Shown here in pieces: positions 20,073 through 29,444 of a stretch of 64,000 nucleotides of DNA. The DNA comes from Wenxinia saemankumensis. GTDB taxonomy: Bacteria > Pseudomonadota > Alphaproteobacteria > Rhodobacterales > Rhodobacteraceae. The notes below the pieces were generated by a model, which was not told the origin of the DNA, made no database searches, and saw only the letters and a program-made list of their open reading frames with translations. Made by a program: the position numbers and the translations under genes. The stretch is taken from positions 620,001-684,000 of the forward strand of contig NZ_FQYO01000003.1 of assembly GCF_900141735.1 (NCBI RefSeq), given 5' to 3'. Each line of letters starts with the position of its first letter. Position 1 is the first letter of the stretch.

Positions 20073-21491
20073 TCAGCCGTCGCGGAAGACGCGGGCGAAA
20101 TAATCCGCCATCGGCTTTGTCACGTATTCCAGCGGCGTGCGGTCCTGCGTGGCGAGGAACGCCTCGACCGGCATCCCGGGAAGCAGCTGCGACCCCTCGG
20201 GCAGTCTCGCCGCTTCGCCCTCGTCGAGGGCGATCTCGGCCCGGTAGAAGCTGAACCGCGACGTCTCGTCGGTGAAGGCGTCGGCCGATATGCCCATCAC
20301 CGTGCCGACCAGTTCGGGCGTACGGCGCTGATCGAAGGACGCGAAGCGCAGCCGCACAGGCTGGCCGAGGGCGATCTGGTCGATGTCGGTGGCGCGGATC
20401 TGCGCCTCGATCACCAGCGGCCTGTCGGAGGGGACGATGGAGAGCACCGGATCGGCCGGCCGGACCACGGCGCCGGGGCCGAAGACGGTCAGGCCGAAGA
20501 CGGTGCCCGCGACGGGGGCCCGGATCTCGCGCCGGTCGAGCTGTGTGGTCAGGGTGCGCCGCTGCTCGGACAGTTCGATCTCGTTGAAGGAGAGGTCGCG
20601 CAGTCGGGTGATCGCCTCTTCCCGCCGGGCGACGCCGAGACGCAGGATCTCGAGGTCGAGCTCGGTGATCCGCCCCTCGGCCTGGGCCTTGGACGCGGCG
20701 AGCTCGCCGGCGCGGCCGGCCAGGTTGGCCTGCTCGCGGCGGAGGGCGAGCACCCGTGCTGCCTGCGCGAGGCCGCGGTCGAGCAGGCTCTGCTGGTCGG
20801 TCAGCTCTTCCTCGATGAGGGCGAGCTGTTCGTCGAGCGCGACCTGCTGCGCCTCGATCCCCTCGATCTGGGACGCGGTCTGCTCCTTGCGCCTGGCCAG
20901 CTGCTCGGCCTCGCCCTGTAGCGTCTCCAGCCGGGCCTGGAACAGGCGGCTCTGCCCCTCCATCAGCTCGGTGGCGACGGGGCTGTCGGCCTGCAGCAGC
21001 AACTCGGGAAAGACGATCTCGTCCGCGTCGTCGCGCTCGGCCTCGAACCGGGCCATCCGGGCGAGCACCTCGTAGAGCTGGCCCTCGACCACGGCGAGTT
21101 CGGAGGCGAGCGCCTCGGTCTCGAGCCGGATCAGGACCTCGCCCTCGGCGACGGTCGCGCCCTCGCGTACGAGGACGTCGCTGACCACGCCGCCATCGGG
21201 ATGCTGCACCGCCTGCCGGTTGCGGTCCACGACCAGCTGGCCGGAGGCGATGACCGCGCCGCCGAGCCGCGACGTGGCCGACCAGTAGCCGAAGCCGCCG
21301 ATCAGCAGCGCGAGGAGGAGAAAGCCCAGGATCAGCGGCCCCGCAGCCGAGAAGCCGAGCGGCTTGTCCTCGCGTGGGCGGGAGGGCGTGCCCTGCGGGA
21401 CGGGGGCGGCGCGGGGATCCGCGCGGCCGGGCGCGGTCCGGCCGGCGGGGACCTGCGCGGGGGTGATCCGGCCGATCTCGGCGTTGCTCAT
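20073..21491 (-). CDS. Type I secretion membrane fusion protein (HlyD/PrtE family)
   Basis: 472 residues. A cytosolic Pro/Arg-rich N-terminus (1-44) is followed by one transmembrane helix (about 45-70), the lipoyl half QAVQHPDGGVVSDVLVREGATVAEGEVLIRLE, a long coiled coil (about 130-290) and the second lipoyl/barrel part REIRAPVAGTVFGLTV. It bridges the inner-membrane ABC exporter to an outer-membrane TolC channel for export of a C-terminally signalled protein. It overlaps the upstream ABC gene by ATGA. No TolC or RTX/protease substrate gene is in the window. Confidence 0.92.
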   Translation of the reverse strand: MSNAEIGRITPAQVPAGRTAPGRADPRAAPVPQGTPSRPREDKPLGFSAAGPLILGFLLLALLIGGFGYWSATSRLGGAVIASGQLVVDRNRQAVQHPDGGVVSDVLVREGATVAEGEVLIRLETEALASELAVVEGQLYEVLARMARFEAERDDADEIVFPELLLQADSPVATELMEGQSRLFQARLETLQGEAEQLARRKEQTASQIEGIEAQQVALDEQLALIEEELTDQQSLLDRGLAQAARVLALRREQANLAGRAGELAASKAQAEGRITELDLEILRLGVARREEAITRLRDLSFNEIELSEQRRTLTTQLDRREIRAPVAGTVFGLTVFGPGAVVRPADPVLSIVPSDRPLVIEAQIRATDIDQIALGQPVRLRFASFDQRRTPELVGTVMGISADAFTDETSRFSFYRAEIALDEGEAARLPEGSQLLPGMPVEAFLATQDRTPLEYVTKPMADYFARVFRDG

Positions 21492-23218
21492 GACACCCCT
21501 CCCGCGCCGCCGGTCTTGATCTCCTGCGCGTTCTTGACGACCTGGCTCAGCACCTCGTCCCGCGGGCCGAAGGCGCGCCGCGTGCCGTTCTCGATCATCA
21601 GCAGCATGTCGCATTCCTGGATGGCGGCGGGGCGGTGCGCCATGATGAGGACCGCCTTGCCGCGCGTCTTGTAGTCGCGGATCGCGCGGTTCAGCGCCTG
21701 GCTGCCCTCGTTGTCGAGATTGGAGTTCGGCTCGTCGAGGACGAGGATCTCGGGATCGCCGTACATCGCCCGGGCGAGGCCGATGCGCTGGATCTGACCG
21801 CCCGAGAGCCGGCCGCCCAGGGCGGTGACGCGGGTATCGTATCCGTCGGGCAGGCGCAGGATCATGTCATGCGCGGCGGCCATCTTCGCCGCCTCGACCA
21901 CGGCCGCGTCGTCGGGGCGGGGGGACAGGCGGGCGATGTTGTCGCGGATCGTGCCGTCGAACAATCCCACCCGCTGCGGCAGGTAACCGACATACGAGCC
22001 GAGCACGTCCGGGTCGTATTGATCGAGCGCGGCCCCGTCGAGACGCACCTTGCCGGCCGTGGCGGGCCACAGACCCGTCAACGCCTTGGCCAGCGTGGAC
22101 TTTCCCGCGCCGGAGGCGCCGATCACGCCCACCGCCTGCCCGGGTTCGACCTTGAACGACAGCATCCGCAGCGTGGCCTGGCTCTCGCCCGGGACGACGA
22201 CGGTCAGCTGCTCCACCGACAGGTGGGCGCGGGGGCGGGGCAGGGCGGTACGGGACGCCTGCGGCGATACCGCGCCCAGAAGGCGGGACAGGCTGCCCCA
22301 GCCCTCCCGGGCGCGCTGGAACACGGCGGACTGGTTCACGATCATCTCGATCGGCGAGAGGGCGCGACCCAGCAGGATCGAGCCCGCGATCATCGCGCCG
22401 GGGGTCAGCTGGTTCAGCAGCACGAGATAGGCGCCGAGGCCGAGCATCGCCGATTGCAGAAGCAGTCGGAACGCCTTGATGATCGCGGTGTAGCCGCCCG
22501 AGATGTCGGTCGCGCGGACCGTGCTGCGCAGCGCCTGCCCGCGACTGTCCTGCCAGCGGTCGAACGCGGCCCCCCGCATGCCGAGCGACTGCACGAGTTC
22601 GGATTCCTGGCGGATCTGGCTGCCGAAGCTCTCGGCCATCACCGTCTCGCGGTTGGCGGTCTCGAGCTGGCTGCGCGAGGTGAGCTGGTTCAGGATCGCG
22701 AGGGCGATCAGCACTCCGGCACCTATCAGGGCGAGGTAGCCGAGCCAGGGGTGGAAGATGAAGATCCCGAGGAAGAAGACTGGCGCGAAGGGCAGGTCGT
22801 AGAGGGCCATCAGCGCGGGTGAACCGATCAGGCGCTGGATCGATTCGAGGTCGCGCAGTCCGGTCTGCGCCTCGCGCGAGACGGCCTGGTTCCCCGCCCC
22901 CCTGATCTGCGCCTCGAAGACGCGGCGCCCCAGCCGGTCGTGGAAGCGGCCGGCGACGCGGTTCATCACCCGCCCGCGCACGAGGTCCAGCAGGCCCATC
23001 ATCCCGTACATGAAGACGACGAGCACGGTCAGGCCCACCAGCGTCTCGATCGAGCGCGAGCCGAGCACGCGGTCGTAGACGTTGAGCATGTAGAGCGGGC
23101 CGGTCAGCATCAGCAGGTTGACCACGAAGCTGAAGGCCGCGACCGACGCGTAGAGCCAGCCGCTCTCGTTCCGCGCGCGCCGCAATTCGGCGCGTCCGCG
23201 CGTCTCGTCGGTTGCCAT
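21488..23218 (-). CDS. Type I secretion ABC transporter (PrtD family)
   Basis: 576 residues, half-transporter with about six transmembrane helices (residues 20-310) and a nucleotide-binding domain. Walker A is GASGAGKSTLAKAL, the signature LSGGQIQRIGLARAM and Walker B EILVLDEPNSNLD; the switch His is in VLIMAHRPAAI. It lacks the inactive peptidase domain of HlyB, which fits the PrtD/LipB group that exports proteases, lipases or haem-binding proteins. It is the first gene of the pair, with the fusion protein gene. The segment upstream (23219-23412) holds a perfect GGGCAATTGCCC palindrome. Confidence 0.94.
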   Translation of the reverse strand: MATDETRGRAELRRARNESGWLYASVAAFSFVVNLLMLTGPLYMLNVYDRVLGSRSIETLVGLTVLVVFMYGMMGLLDLVRGRVMNRVAGRFHDRLGRRVFEAQIRGAGNQAVSREAQTGLRDLESIQRLIGSPALMALYDLPFAPVFFLGIFIFHPWLGYLALIGAGVLIALAILNQLTSRSQLETANRETVMAESFGSQIRQESELVQSLGMRGAAFDRWQDSRGQALRSTVRATDISGGYTAIIKAFRLLLQSAMLGLGAYLVLLNQLTPGAMIAGSILLGRALSPIEMIVNQSAVFQRAREGWGSLSRLLGAVSPQASRTALPRPRAHLSVEQLTVVVPGESQATLRMLSFKVEPGQAVGVIGASGAGKSTLAKALTGLWPATAGKVRLDGAALDQYDPDVLGSYVGYLPQRVGLFDGTIRDNIARLSPRPDDAAVVEAAKMAAAHDMILRLPDGYDTRVTALGGRLSGGQIQRIGLARAMYGDPEILVLDEPNSNLDNEGSQALNRAIRDYKTRGKAVLIMAHRPAAIQECDMLLMIENGTRRAFGPRDEVLSQVVKNAQEIKTGGAGGVS

Positions 23219-23291
23219 GTTCCAGCCCCTTTCCTTCGGGCCGCGGAACGCGCCCCGTGCCGGTGCGCCCCGCCCTGTTTTGCCGGTCCAC

Positions 23292-23303
23292 GGGCAATTG
23301 CCC
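23292..23303. promoter_or_regulatory. Perfect 12-bp palindrome upstream of the exporter genes
   Basis: GGGCAATTGCCC lies 74 bp before the prtD-like start, in a region of lower GC than its surroundings. A perfect palindrome at this position could be an operator, but no matching regulator is nearby and no promoter boxes were fixed. Confidence 0.3.
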
Positions 23304-23412
23304 CGCCGGCCTCAATGCGATGCGGGCAGAATAGGGCGCCCGGGTGAACACTTCCCTGTTTGCCGGGATTGCGCAACATCCCGCGCGGGGCGGGCGGCAC
23401 GGGCGCCGCCCG

Positions 23413-25710
23413 TCAGCCGCCGCCGAGGATGTCTCCCAGCACGTCGAGGATCGCGTCCTCGGTGCTGTTGGGCAGGTTCAGCGCGCCGTTCGGATCCTGC
23501 GCCGCCTGCCCGGTCTGCGGATCCGGCGCGGGCTGGGCGGGCTGGCCCTGGGCCGGCGGGGCGGGGGCGACGGGCGCGCCGAAGGCCTCTCGCAGGGCGG
23601 CGTCGAGCGCGGGATCGGTCGCGCCCGCCATCGTGTTCGAGGGCGCGGCGGGACGGTCCATGGGCAGCGGCACCGGCATCTGGCTGGCCAGCACGCGGGC
23701 CATCGTCTCGCGCCAGATCTCGGCCGGCAGGCCCGACCCGGTGACGCCGGTCAGCGGCGTGTTGTCGTCGTAGCCCATCCAGACCCCGGCGACGTATTCG
23801 CCGGAGAACCCGATGAACCACGCGTCCCGCGCGGCCGAGGTCGTGCCGGTCTTTCCCGCCAGCTCGTGCCCGTCGATCTGCGCGCGCCGTCCGGTTCCCT
23901 CGGCCACGACCTGGTGCATCATCCAGACCAGCTCGCGCGCCGCGCGTTCGCTGATGACCCGCTCGCCGATGCCGCCGCCGAGGCCCATCAGCGGCTCGGG
24001 ATCGCCCTGCAGCCGCAGCTCGACGAGGCCGTAGGGCGTGACGGACGAGCCGCCGTTCAGGATGCCGGCATAGGCGCCCGTCATCTCGACCAGCGTGCTC
24101 TCGTTCGCGCCGAGCGCCATCGCCGGGTTGGCCCGCAGGTCGTTCGAGATGCCGAACATCTCGGCCACGGTCACCACGTTCTCCAGCCCCGCCGCCATGG
24201 CGAGGCGTACGGCGGGGATGTTGCGGCTCTGCTCGAGCGCCTCGACCAGGGTCACGGTGCCGTGGAACTCGCGGTCGTAATTGTCGGGGCTCCACGGACC
24301 CGAGCCGGGAATGTCGATGGTCAGCGGCGTGTCCTCGACCGTGTCGAGCGGGTTCATCCCCATGTCGAGCGCGGCGGCGTAGACGAAGGGCTTGAAGCTG
24401 GAGCCCGTCTGGCGCAGCGCCTGCGTCGCGCGGTTGAAGGCGCCGGTGGCGGCGATGTTGCGCCCGCCGACCATCGCCCGCACGGCGCCGTCGGCGCTCA
24501 TCACCACGATCGCCGCCTGGGCGTCGGATCCCTCGCGCACCTGCGTGTCGAAGACGTGGATCAGCGCGTCCTCGGCCGCGGCTTGGATCCGCTGGTCGAG
24601 GGTGGTGCGGATGATGACGTCCTCGGTCGTGTCGCGGGTGAAGAATTCCGGCCCGGTATCCATCACCCAGTCGGCGAAGAAGCCGCCCGAATCCTGCTGC
24701 GCCCGGGCCGAGAGCTGGGCCGGCGCGGCCAGTGCCTCGGCCGCGGCGCTCTCGGACAGGTAGCCCTGCGCCTCCATCAGGCCGACCACGACGGCGGCGC
24801 GGTCCTGCGCGCGCTGCAGGTTCGAGGTGGGGGCGTAGCTCGACGGCGCCTTGAGCAGGCCGGCGAGCATGGCCGCCTCGGCCGGGCTGACCTCGGCGGC
24901 GGACTTGCCGAAATAGCGCTGGGCCGCGGCCTCGAAGCCGCGCGCGCCGGCGCCGAGATAGGCGCGGTTGAGGTAGATCGTGAGGATCTCCTCCTTGGTG
25001 TAGCGTACCTCCATCGCCATCGCGTAGACGGCCTCCTGCACCTTGCGCCACAGCGTGGTGCGACGGCAATCGGCCTCGTATTCCGCCTCGCTCTCCCATT
25101 CCGCCGGATCGTAGGGCCGGCCGAGGCAGAGGAGCTTGGCCGTCTGTTGGGTGATGGTGGAGCCGCCGTTCCCCTCGAGCGGGCCGCGCCCCTCGGCGAG
25201 GTTGATGCGCATCGCGCCGGCGACGCCCTGGGGATCGACGCCGGGATGCCAGTAGAAGCGGCGGTCCTCGGTGGCGACGACCGCGTTGCGCAGGTGGGGC
25301 GAGACGGTGTCGGTCGTGATCATCCCGCCGAACTGCTCGCCCCGCCAGGCGAAGGTGTCGCCGTTGCGGTCGAGCATGGTGACCGAGCCGCGGGCCCGGC
25401 CGTCCACCAGCGCGTCGATCGAGGGCAGGGTCGAGGCGTAATAGGCGACGCCGAGCCCGATGAAGACCGCGACGACGAGGCCGACGCGCCAGGACAGGGC
25501 CCAGACCATCCGCAGCGCGAAGGCGAAGGGGGCGAGGATCCAGCCGACCAGACCCCGCCGCCGGCGGGCCGGGCGCGACTTGCGGCCGCGCCGCGCCCGC
25601 GCCGGTTTCTTCGGCGCCCGCTCCGCGTTCCGCTCCTCGGCCTTCGCAGACCGGGAATAGCGCCGGTCCGCCACGAGTGGGCCGCTGCGCCCCTTGCGTT
25701 CTCCGCTCAT
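23413..25710 (-). CDS. Class A penicillin-binding protein 1A (transglycosylase/transpeptidase)
   Basis: 765 residues. A very basic N-terminus (1-50) and one transmembrane helix (about 65-92) anchor it; the periplasmic part polymerises and cross-links peptidoglycan. The glycosyltransferase 51 domain shows ATEDRRFYWHPGVD (catalytic Glu), GNGGSTITQQTAKLL and KEEILTIYLNRAYLGAGARG. The transpeptidase domain has the nucleophile motif SSFK (RQTGSSFKPFVYAAAL), SRN (the S-x-N motif in QSRNIPAVRL) and KTGT (AGKTGTTSAARDAWF). The C-terminus is a disordered Pro/Gln-rich tail. It is divergent from glnK. Confidence 0.95.
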   Translation of the reverse strand: MSGERKGRSGPLVADRRYSRSAKAEERNAERAPKKPARARRGRKSRPARRRRGLVGWILAPFAFALRMVWALSWRVGLVVAVFIGLGVAYYASTLPSIDALVDGRARGSVTMLDRNGDTFAWRGEQFGGMITTDTVSPHLRNAVVATEDRRFYWHPGVDPQGVAGAMRINLAEGRGPLEGNGGSTITQQTAKLLCLGRPYDPAEWESEAEYEADCRRTTLWRKVQEAVYAMAMEVRYTKEEILTIYLNRAYLGAGARGFEAAAQRYFGKSAAEVSPAEAAMLAGLLKAPSSYAPTSNLQRAQDRAAVVVGLMEAQGYLSESAAAEALAAPAQLSARAQQDSGGFFADWVMDTGPEFFTRDTTEDVIIRTTLDQRIQAAAEDALIHVFDTQVREGSDAQAAIVVMSADGAVRAMVGGRNIAATGAFNRATQALRQTGSSFKPFVYAAALDMGMNPLDTVEDTPLTIDIPGSGPWSPDNYDREFHGTVTLVEALEQSRNIPAVRLAMAAGLENVVTVAEMFGISNDLRANPAMALGANESTLVEMTGAYAGILNGGSSVTPYGLVELRLQGDPEPLMGLGGGIGERVISERAARELVWMMHQVVAEGTGRRAQIDGHELAGKTGTTSAARDAWFIGFSGEYVAGVWMGYDDNTPLTGVTGSGLPAEIWRETMARVLASQMPVPLPMDRPAAPSNTMAGATDPALDAALREAFGAPVAPAPPAQGQPAQPAPDPQTGQAAQDPNGALNLPNSTEDAILDVLGDILGGG

Positions 25711-26025
25711 CTGCCCCGATCCCGTTCATCGCGGCCTCGTCGGCGGGCCGCTGGTCCTGACGTCCTATAGCGAGTCGCGGCGCCCCTGTGGAGCCGTCCC
25801 GTCCCGGTAGCGCCGGATCGGCGAATTCGTGATCCGCCCAATTTCGCGGCACTGGCGAAGAGTAGTGCAAAAATTGTGCAAACTTGCCGCGCGGGCGCGG
25901 AGCCGGACCGGCCCCGCCCTTGCCGCGACGTCCCCCGCGCGTCCCCTCTGACGCATCGCCGCCGGTGGTCCCGTGCTGCATCGCAGCGCCCAGGCCGCCC
26001 GAGACGCAACGACAAGGGGATAGAT
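25711..26025. other. 315-bp divergent control region of the PBP1A and glnK genes
   Basis: No gene is seen. Around 25790-25885 it is AT-richer than the surroundings and contains two GTGCAA direct repeats (25865-25870 and 25876-25881), 11 bp apart, one helical turn. A nitrogen-regulated promoter for glnK-amtB would be expected here. I tested for the sigma-54 box (GG-N10-GC) and found only near-misses, with one base too many or too few. GACAAGGGGATAG just before the GTG at 26026 is the ribosome binding site. Confidence 0.4.
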
Positions 26026-26364
26026 GTGAAACTCATCATCGCGACGATCAAGCCGTTCAAGCTCGAGGAGGTGCGCGAGGCGCTCACCGCCATCGGCGTG
26101 CGCGGCATGATGGTGACCGAAATCAAGGGCTTCGGCTCGCAATCGGGGCATACGGAGATCTATCGCGGCGCCGAATACGCCGTGAACTTCGTGCCGAAGG
26201 TGAAGCTGGAGATCGTGGTGCCCGCCGCGATGGCCGACCAGGTCGTCTCGACCATCGCCTCGACCGCCCGCACCGACAAGATCGGCGACGGCAAGGTCTT
26301 CGTCCTCGATGTCGAGAGCGCGCTGCGCGTGCGCACCGGCGAGATCAACGACGACGCGATCTGA
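26026..26364 (+). CDS. glnK: PII nitrogen regulatory protein, GlnK type
   Basis: 112 residues, starting with GTG at 26026 (the in-frame codon that gives the standard KLIIATIKPFKLEEVREAL). PII proteins bind ATP/ADP and 2-oxoglutarate and report nitrogen status. The T-loop has Y51, the uridylylation target, in HTEIYRGAEY; the C-terminal signature is TDKIGDGKVFVLDVESALRVRTGE. In the segment GFGSQSGHTE residues 38 and 40 are Ser where Arg and Lys are common in GlnB. It precedes amtB by 35 bp, so it is assigned as GlnK, which reversibly blocks AmtB. Confidence 0.94.
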   Translation: MKLIIATIKPFKLEEVREALTAIGVRGMMVTEIKGFGSQSGHTEIYRGAEYAVNFVPKVKLEIVVPAAMADQVVSTIASTARTDKIGDGKVFVLDVESALRVRTGEINDDAI

Positions 26365-26399
26365 AGCGCGCAGGGCACAGGAATACTGGAGTGGAACGG

Positions 26400-27959
26400 A
26401 TGACTAACCTGAAACCATGGCTTCTGGCGCTGATGCTCGCGCTGGGCACGGGCCTCGGCACGCCGCAGATCGCGGCCGCCCAGGATACCGATACCGAGGC
26501 GACGATCGAGGCCGAGCCGGTCGAGGATGCGGCCGAGGACGCCGCCGCCGAGACCGGGGACGCCGTCGAGGAGGCGGGCGACGCCGCGGCCGAGGCCGCC
26601 GACGAGGCGGGCGACGCGGTCGCCGCCGCCGCGGACGACGTGGCCGATGCGGTCGACGCGGAAGGCACGGAAGCGGGCCAGAACCCCGGCGAGGAGGCCG
26701 GGGCCGCCGCGCCCGGCTTCGACGAGATCGGGCCCTACCTCATGACGACGCTGCTGTTCCTGATCGGCGGCTTCCTCGTCATGTGGATGGCCGCGGGCTT
26801 CGCCATGCTGGAGGCGGGCCTCGTCCGGTCCAAGAACGTGACGACGCAGCTGACGAAGAACATCGCGCTCTTCGGCATCGCGGCGATCATGTACTGGCTG
26901 GTCGGGTTCAACCTGATGTATCCGGGCGACGGCTGGTGGATCGCCGGCTGGATGGGCCCCTGGTTCGCCGTCACCTCGCTGGAGCCGGTCGGCCTCGCCG
27001 CCGCGGACGCCTCGCTCGACTACGCGTCGGTCGCCTCGGACTTCTTCTTCCAGCTGATGTTCTGCGCCACCACCGCGTCGATCGTGTCCGGCACCCTGGC
27101 CGAGCGGATCAAGCTGTGGCCGTTCCTGATCTTCACCGTGATCCTGACCGGCTTCATCTACCCGATCGAGGCCTCCTGGCAGTGGGGCGGCGGCTGGCTG
27201 TCCGAGATGGGCTTCTCCGACTTCGCCGGCTCGACCCTCGTCCATGCGGCCGGTGGCTTCGCCGCCCTCGCCGGTGCGATCATCCTCGGGCCCCGGATCG
27301 GCAAGTACGCCAAGGACGGCCGCGTCGTGCCGTTCCTCGGCTCCAACCTGCCGCTGGCCACGCTGGGGACGTTCATCCTCTGGCTCGGCTGGTTCGGCTT
27401 CAACGGCGGCTCGCAGCTGGCGGCCGGCACCGTGGGCGACATCACCGATGTCGGCCGGATCTTCGCCAACACCAACATGGCCGCCGCGGCGGGCGCGGTG
27501 ACGGCGCTGATCCTGACGCAGATCGTCTACAAGAAGGTCGACCTGACGATGGTGCTGAACGGCGCGCTGGCGGGCCTCGTGTCCATCACGGCCGGTCCGC
27601 TCGATCCCACGCTCTTCGGGGCGCTCTGGATCGGGGCCGTCGGCGGCGCGATCGTGGTCTTCGCAGTTCCGATGCTCGACAAGATGAAGATCGACGACGT
27701 GGTGGGCGCGATCCCGGTGCACCTGATCGCCGGCTTCTGGGGCACGCTCGCCGTTCCCTTCTACACCGAGGGCACGAACTTCGTGACGCAGATCATCGGC
27801 TTCGCGGCCATCGGGATCTTCGTCTTCGTGGTCAGCCTGATCGTGTGGGTGATCCTGAAGGGCCTGATGGGCATCCGCGTCTCCGAGGAGGCCGAGATCG
27901 CCGGTCTCGACATCTCGGAACTGGGGATGGAGGCCTATCCCGAATTCGCCAAGGGCTGA
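26400..27959 (+). CDS. amtB: Ammonium transporter with acidic N-terminal extension
   Basis: 519 residues, longer than the roughly 430 of E. coli AmtB. A signal peptide (1-27, GTGLGTPQIAAAQ) is followed by an extension of about 80 residues made almost only of Ala, Asp, Glu and Gly (residues 29-108), then the 11-helix Amt core. Core signatures are FAMLEAGLVRSKN, the conserved DFAGSTLVHAAGGFAALAGA (pore His), LGTFILWLGWFGFNGGS and GAIPVHLIAGFWGTL (second pore His). It transports ammonium, gated by GlnK encoded just upstream. The transcript ends at a strong terminator at 27992. Confidence 0.95.
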   Translation: MTNLKPWLLALMLALGTGLGTPQIAAAQDTDTEATIEAEPVEDAAEDAAAETGDAVEEAGDAAAEAADEAGDAVAAAADDVADAVDAEGTEAGQNPGEEAGAAAPGFDEIGPYLMTTLLFLIGGFLVMWMAAGFAMLEAGLVRSKNVTTQLTKNIALFGIAAIMYWLVGFNLMYPGDGWWIAGWMGPWFAVTSLEPVGLAAADASLDYASVASDFFFQLMFCATTASIVSGTLAERIKLWPFLIFTVILTGFIYPIEASWQWGGGWLSEMGFSDFAGSTLVHAAGGFAALAGAIILGPRIGKYAKDGRVVPFLGSNLPLATLGTFILWLGWFGFNGGSQLAAGTVGDITDVGRIFANTNMAAAAGAVTALILTQIVYKKVDLTMVLNGALAGLVSITAGPLDPTLFGALWIGAVGGAIVVFAVPMLDKMKIDDVVGAIPVHLIAGFWGTLAVPFYTEGTNFVTQIIGFAAIGIFVFVVSLIVWVILKGLMGIRVSEEAEIAGLDISELGMEAYPEFAKG

Positions 27960-27991
27960 TCCTCCTTCCGTCAGCTTTCGGCAGACTCGTC

Positions 27992-28021
27992 CCCGGCGCC
28001 CCCGTGCGCCGGGGATTTTTC
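27992..28021 (+). terminator. Intrinsic terminator of glnK-amtB
   Basis: Perfect 9-bp GC-rich stem (CCCCGGCGC at 27992-28000 with GCGCCGGGG at 28007-28015), six-base loop, followed by ATTTTTC. It lies 33 bp after the amtB stop. This is the clearest Rho-independent terminator in the window. Confidence 0.92.
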
Positions 28022-28174
28022 GTTGCGCCGCGCCGGTCTTCGGGGGGCGGAACTCGGCGTCGGTCGCGCCGCGCGCCCCGGATCCGGGGCCTCGGAGGGC
28101 AGTCGGGTTCCGATCCGCTCGCATCCCGGCAGGGCCCCGGATCGGGGTCCGGGTCGCGGCTCGTCCGGGGGGGA

Positions 28175-29395
28175 TCAGACCGGCGGGGGCCCGTCCCGCA
28201 GCCAGTCCGGCGCGCGGTCGATGCCGGCCAACCCGGCGAAGCCGGCGACGCGCTCCAGCTCCGCCTCGAGCCGCTGCAGCCGGCCCCGGCCCATCCGCAC
28301 CCCCTCCTCGGGCCAGAAGGCGCGGATCGCCAGATCCCCGCCCCGCCGCGCCATGTCGATCCGCCCGATGGCGCGGTCCCCTTCCCAGACGGGAAAGACG
28401 TAGTAGCCCCAGCGCCGCTTCGCCTCCGGCACGAAGATCTCGATCCGGTAACGGAAGCCGAACAGCCGCTCGGCCCGGGCGCGGTCGCGCAGCATCGGGT
28501 CGAACGGGGACAGGACGCGCACCCGCGCGCCGGGCGGGGGCAACCGCTCCGCCGCCTCGACGAGGCCGGGCCGGGCGAGGGCGGTGCGACGCGACCCGTC
28601 CGCGCCCTCGATCGCAATCTCCTCCACCTCGCCGCGCGCCAGTGCGCCGGCAACCCAGCCCTTCACCTCCTGCGGGGTCGCGAGGGCGAGGAAGGCGGCG
28701 AGTTCGCCACCCGTGGCGAAGCCGAGCCGGTCCAGCGCCATGCGGCAGGCCCAGTCGATCGTCTCCTCCGGCGCGGGGCTGGCGGCGCGCAGGTCCGCCG
28801 GGATCACCCGCTCCGTCAGGTCGTAGACCTTCTGGAAGCCGCGCCGGTGGCAGACGGCGAGCGACCCGGTATGCCAGAGGTATTCCAGCGCCGTCTTGGA
28901 CGGATGCCAGTTCCACCAGCCGGGGCCGCCCGCCGCCGCCGGATCCCGCTCGGCCGGCAGGGTGTCGGCGCTGGCGAGCCCGCCCTCCGCCTCGATCCGC
29001 GCCAGGATGCCGTCGCATTCCGACAGGAAGTCGTGCCGTTGCCACGCCTCCCACCGGCCTGGCAGCCGGTCCTTCATGCGCGCGAAGCGGTGCCGCCAAT
29101 GCGGCCAGAAGGGCATCGGGATCGCGCTGGCATCGTGGGTCCACCCCTCGAAGAGCGTCCGGTCCCGCGCCACCGCCAGCTCGAGCGCGCGGGGGCGGTA
29201 GCGGCCCCGCCGCGACCACAGGATCAGGTCGTGCGCCCGGGCGAGCGTGTTCACGCTATCCACCTGCACGAAGCCGAGCCGCGTCACGAGGTCCGCGAGG
29301 TCCGTCCCGCGCCCCGGCCCCCCCTCGTCCCGCAGCAGCAGGTGCCGGTCGAGGAAGACGCGGCGGGCGAGGGCATTGGTCAGGACAGGGCGCAT
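28175..29395 (-). CDS. YcaQ/AlkX-type winged-helix DNA glycosylase
   Basis: 406 residues. Recognised by the segment [22 protein letters not shown], whose Q-V-D triad corresponds to the catalytic QxD of E. coli YcaQ/AlkX (AlkZ has QxQ). The family has several winged-helix domains and unhooks DNA interstrand crosslinks made by nitrogen mustards. Other family features are [29 protein letters not shown] and the final [16 protein letters not shown]. It is monocistronic; the upstream gap 29396-29663 carries duplicated repeats. Confidence 0.85.
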   Translation of the reverse strand: MRPVLTNALARRVFLDRHLLLRDEGGPGRGTDLADLVTRLGFVQVDSVNTLARAHDLILWSRRGRYRPRALELAVARDRTLFEGWTHDASAIPMPFWPHWRHRFARMKDRLPGRWEAWQRHDFLSECDGILARIEAEGGLASADTLPAERDPAAAGGPGWWNWHPSKTALEYLWHTGSLAVCHRRGFQKVYDLTERVIPADLRAASPAPEETIDWACRMALDRLGFATGGELAAFLALATPQEVKGWVAGALARGEVEEIAIEGADGSRRTALARPGLVEAAERLPPPGARVRVLSPFDPMLRDRARAERLFGFRYRIEIFVPEAKRRWGYYVFPVWEGDRAIGRIDMARRGGDLAIRAFWPEEGVRMGRGRLQRLEAELERVAGFAGLAGIDRAPDWLRDGPPPV

Positions 29396-29444
29396 GGCCG
29401 GGACGTTAGGGGTGCGCCCCGGGCCGGGGCAAGGGCGCCTGGCC

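Noticed and set aside
25850-25990. Sigma-54 promoter of glnK
   Set aside because: TGGCGAAGAGTAGTGC and TGGTCCCGTGCTGC look similar, but the GG to GC distance is 11 or 9 bases instead of 10.
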